Part shown: positions 61,837 through 64,000 of the stretch, one piece after another
How the letters are laid out: each line of letters starts with the position of its first letter
Numbering within the stretch: the first letter of the stretch is position 1
Assembly (NCBI GenBank): GCA_046349085.1
Contig: JAXMDA010000008.1
Span: 62,001 to 126,000 of the forward strand
Reading direction: 5' to 3'
DNA from: JAJXWB01 sp046349085
GTDB lineage: Bacteria > Pseudomonadota > Alphaproteobacteria > Rhizobiales > Beijerinckiaceae
DNA length: 64,000 bases
Translations under genes and position numbers: made by a program
Notes under the pieces: model-generated
What the model was told of the DNA's origin: nothing
Database searches by the model: none
The model's input: only the letters and a program-made list of their open reading frames with translations

Positions 61837-63051
61837 ATGAATAAGAAAATGATGTATGCGACGGCGCTCGGGGCGATGCTGGTCGCCGCGCCCGCGCTGG
61901 CGCAGGACAAGAACGTCAAGATCGGCGTGCTCAACGACATGTCCAGCCTCTATGCCGATATCGGCGGTCCGAACTCGGTCGTCTCGGCGAAGCTCGCGGT
62001 CGAGGATTCCGGTCTCGAGGCCAAGGGCTGGAAGATCGAGGTGGTCGGCGCCGATCACCAGAACAAGCCGGACATCGGCGTCAGCGTCGCGCGGCAGTGG
62101 ATCGATGTCGACAAGGTCGACATGATCACCGATACGCCGAACTCCGGCGTGGCTCTCGCCATCGCCAACCTGTCCAAGGAAAAGAACATCGTCCATCTCA
62201 ACACGGGCGGCGCGTCGTCGGACCTGACCGGCAAGGCCTGCACGCCGAACACGATGTCGATGATGTACGACACCTACATGCTCGCCAACGGCACCGGCAA
62301 GGCGCTGACCAAGGCCGGGGGCAATACGTGGTTCTTCCTGACGGCCGACTACGCCTTCGGCCATGCGCTCGAGCGCGACACTTCGGCGGTCGTCAAGGCC
62401 AACGGCGGCCAGGTGGTCGGTAGCGTCAAGCATCCGCTCAATACGCCGGACTTCTCGTCCTTCCTGCTGCAGGCCCAGACGTCGAAGGCGAAGGTCGTCG
62501 GCCTCGCCAACGCGGGCGGCGACACGACGAACGCCATCAAGCAGGCCGCCGAATTCGGCATCGTGGCGGGCGGCCAGAAGCTCGCGGGCCTGCTGATGTT
62601 CATCAACGACGTGAACGCGCTGGGCCTGAAGACGGCGCAGGGCCTGACTTTCACCGAGTCCTATTATTGGGACATGAACGACGACACCCGCGCCTTCGCC
62701 AAGCGCTTTGCAGCCAAAGCGAACAAGGGCCAGATGCCGTCGATGTCGCAGGCCGGCGTCTATGCGGCGGTGAAGCACTATCTGGCGGCGCTGGAGAAAA
62801 TGGGCGGCAACCCGCACGACGGCGCCAAGGTCGTGGCGAAGATGAAGGAGCTGCCGGCGGTCGACAAGCTGTTCGGCGACGCGCCCTTCCGCGCCGACGG
62901 CCGCCGCATGGTCAAGGCTTATCTCTTCGAGGTGAAGAAGCCGGAAGAGAGCAAGTATCCGTGGGACTACTACAAGACCGTCGCGACGATCCCGGCCGAG
63001 GAAGCCGCTCGTCCGCTGGCTGAGAGCGAGTGCCCGCTCATCAAGAAGTAA
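61837..63051 (+). CDS. ABC transporter substrate-binding protein, branched-chain/organic acid (HAAT) type
   Basis: The 404-residue periplasmic protein has a signal peptide (1-22, VAAPALAQDK) and a type I binding fold: VKIGVLNDMSSLYADIGG near 27-44, VVGADHQNKPDIGVSVARQW, NTGGASSDLTGKACTPN near 124-140, the two-domain hinge FFLTADYAFGHALERD and SMSQAGVYAAVKHYLAALEK. GGGAGGGAAACG gives a good ribosome-binding site before the ATG. No permease or ATPase follows within the window, so it works with components elsewhere, possibly the importer whose LivF is at the left end. The two divergent acyl-CoA synthetases suggest a carboxylic acid ligand. Confidence 0.93.
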   Translation: MNKKMMYATALGAMLVAAPALAQDKNVKIGVLNDMSSLYADIGGPNSVVSAKLAVEDSGLEAKGWKIEVVGADHQNKPDIGVSVARQWIDVDKVDMITDTPNSGVALAIANLSKEKNIVHLNTGGASSDLTGKACTPNTMSMMYDTYMLANGTGKALTKAGGNTWFFLTADYAFGHALERDTSAVVKANGGQVVGSVKHPLNTPDFSSFLLQAQTSKAKVVGLANAGGDTTNAIKQAAEFGIVAGGQKLAGLLMFINDVNALGLKTAQGLTFTESYYWDMNDDTRAFAKRFAAKANKGQMPSMSQAGVYAAVKHYLAALEKMGGNPHDGAKVVAKMKELPAVDKLFGDAPFRADGRRMVKAYLFEVKKPEESKYPWDYYKTVATIPAEEAARPLAESECPLIKK

Positions 63052-63071
63052 GGGCGTTCGCCTGAACGACG

Positions 63072-63106
63072 AACCGGCGGGGCCTGGGCCCCGCCGGTTT
63101 TGTTTT
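63072..63106 (+). terminator. Strong Rho-independent terminator after the binding protein gene
   Basis: A 13-bp perfect stem AACCGGCGGGGCC / GGCCCCGCCGGTT with a TG loop is followed by TTGTTTT, 20 bases after the stop codon. It also faces the 3' end of the convergent Gly-rich gene. Confidence 0.93.
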
Positions 63107-63108
63107 GG

Positions 63109-63606
63109 CTAGTTGCAGACCTGAACGCGCCGGCGGCCGAGATAATTGCCCCAGGAGTCGTACGCCGGCTGGCGAACCCAGTAGCAGCCGCCGTAGACCG
63201 GCGCGGGCGCGGGGTAGTAGTAGCCGGAGTCCGCAGCCGCCGCGGCGCCCATCGCGCCGATGACGCCGCCGATAATGCCGACCGCCGCCGCCGCTCCGGG
63301 ATCGTACCCCCAGCCGCCGCCCCGGTAGACGCCGCCCCGGTACACGCCGCCGCGATAGACGCCGCCGCGCGCGACACGGCCGCCGCCCGCAAACGCGCCG
63401 CCGCCGCGTACGCCCGGCGCGACGCGGCCCCCGCGCCGCCCTTGCGTCTTGACGATCAGATCGTTCGAAACGTCGCCTGCGGCGATCGCGTCCCGTGAAA
63501 CCGCCGATCCGGCCATGCCGAGCGGAGCCGCCGTGGCCGGCGCCATCCATGCGAAGGAAACGCCAGCGAGCAATGCAGCGCCCGCAAGCAGCGACCTGTT
63601 TTTCAT
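63109..63606 (-). CDS. Secreted Gly/Arg-rich protein with GGVYR repeats
   Basis: The 165-residue protein has a signal peptide (1-27, MAPATAAPLG), a Gly/Arg region with three GGVYR units in a row (about residues 83-97; 15-bp DNA repeats around 63322-63369), a hydrophobic glycine/alanine helix (about 104-127, AAVGIIGGVIGAMGAAAAA), and a Tyr/Cys-containing C-terminus (GCYWVRQPAYDSWGNYLGRRRVQVC) that looks like the tail of many small rhizobial periplasmic proteins. The last two cysteines may form a disulphide. Function unknown. Confidence 0.75.
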   Translation of the reverse strand: MKNRSLLAGAALLAGVSFAWMAPATAAPLGMAGSAVSRDAIAAGDVSNDLIVKTQGRRGGRVAPGVRGGGAFAGGGRVARGGVYRGGVYRGGVYRGGGWGYDPGAAAAVGIIGGVIGAMGAAAAADSGYYYPAPAPVYGGCYWVRQPAYDSWGNYLGRRRVQVCN

Positions 63607-63764
63607 GACTGCCCCCTTATTTTGCACTTCGGCGCGATACCCAGCGCCGTTCTCAGCCTATGGCCAGGCGGCGGCTTCGCAAGGCGTCGCGGTCAAGGAC
63701 CGCGGCGGCGCCATGTGACATACTGATGCAGCAGTTTGCGTTCCGAGCCCAGCCGCCCTGCATT

Positions 63765-64000
63765 TCAGAACGCGCCGAGGCCCTTGAGGCCGTCCCAGAT
63801 CAGCTTGAGCCCGACGACGAAGGTCATGACGTAGACGAAGCTGTAGAAGAAGCCCGCCTGTACCCGCCGCACGAGCCAGACGCCGGCAAAGGTTGCGGCG
63901 ATGGCGATCGGAAACAGGCTCGCCGACACTGCGAAATTCTCGAGGGACACCTGGCCGAGCGCGGCGAAGGCGGCGAACTTGATGAGATTGACCGCCGCAA
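63765..64000 (-). CDS. TauE/SafE (TSUP) family permease, C-terminal part only
   Basis: The last 78 residues of a membrane protein are present; the frame is open to the window edge, so the start lies beyond 64000. The visible part reads NLIKFAAFAALGQ, then a helix ending FAGVWLVRR and a final helix FVVGLKLIWDGLKGLG. These are the closing segments of TSUP permeases, which export sulfite, sulfoacetate or related organosulfur compounds. A GTG at 63950 is internal. The substrate cannot be inferred from the fragment. Confidence 0.8.
   Translation of the reverse strand, partial: AAVNLIKFAAFAALGQVSLENFAVSASLFPIAIAATFAGVWLVRRVQAGFFYSFVYVMTFVVGLKLIWDGLKGLGAF

Overview
The window is GC-rich chromosomal DNA from an alphaproteobacterium, most likely a member of the Hyphomicrobiales (Rhizobiales). 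The evidence is the gene content and several lineage-typical signals: tolQRAB-pal-cpoB followed by tilS and ftsH, a serC-serA pair with an alphaproteobacterial serC leader RNA, a single-chain PntA, a free-standing aa3 oxidase subunit IV, a SerC of about 390 residues, CtrA-type promoter boxes (TTAA-N7-TTAA) and an FNR/FixK-type box. I cannot place it more finely. Nothing points to a phage, plasmid, integron or CRISPR locus; I saw no tRNA or rRNA gene and no intact insertion sequence.

Layout. 1-5 kb: end of a branched-chain/acid-type ABC importer (LivF), a PaaK-like ligase, thiD, hemH and a membrane-anchored cyclic-nucleotide-binding protein. 5-9.4 kb: galE, a TrpB2-type synthase, galU and a Crp/Fnr regulator with its own FNR-like box. 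9.5-20.6 kb: a beta-barrel outer membrane protein, then the Tol-Pal system (tolQ, tolR, tolA, tolB, pal, cpoB), tilS and ftsH. 21-29 kb: a TAXI-type binding protein with a membrane-anchored partner, arsC, glmM, two related outer membrane proteins, and serC-serA. 30-37 kb: an EamA transporter, a DUF4139 protein, a nitrobindin-like protein, a QmcA/NfeD pair and a DUF882 protein. 37-45.6 kb: a large autotransporter, a small secreted protein, two WcbI-like paralogues divergent from a GSCFA protein, tam and an SPW-repeat protein. 45.6-58.4 kb: an orphan sigma-54 response regulator, pepF, an ABC1 kinase, CtaH-like subunit IV, pntAB, a TPR lipoprotein, rpsU, purEK and two DUF465 proteins. 58.4-64 kb: two acyl-CoA synthetases, an ABC binding protein of the same importer class as the LivF at the left end, a Gly-rich secreted protein and the end of a TSUP permease.

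Functional themes. Much of the window concerns the cell envelope: Tol-Pal, outer membrane barrels, the autotransporter, glycan precursors (galU, galE, glmM), FtsH, QmcA/NfeD and the WcbI/GSCFA group. Four exact TTAA-N7-TTAA boxes lie in gaps in front of envelope genes and suggest CtrA cell-cycle control of outer membrane composition. A second theme is uptake and CoA activation of organic acids (both ends of the window). Several families of long palindromic intergenic repeats are scattered through the gaps, and one of them has entered the 5' end of tilS and supplies its N-terminal codons.

The most promising leads are the tilS palindrome, the CtrA-box set, the WcbI-WcbI/GSCFA surface-modification candidate, the TAXI binding protein without a permease, and the Popeye-like cyclic-nucleotide membrane protein. 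I found no large system that I can call undescribed with confidence.
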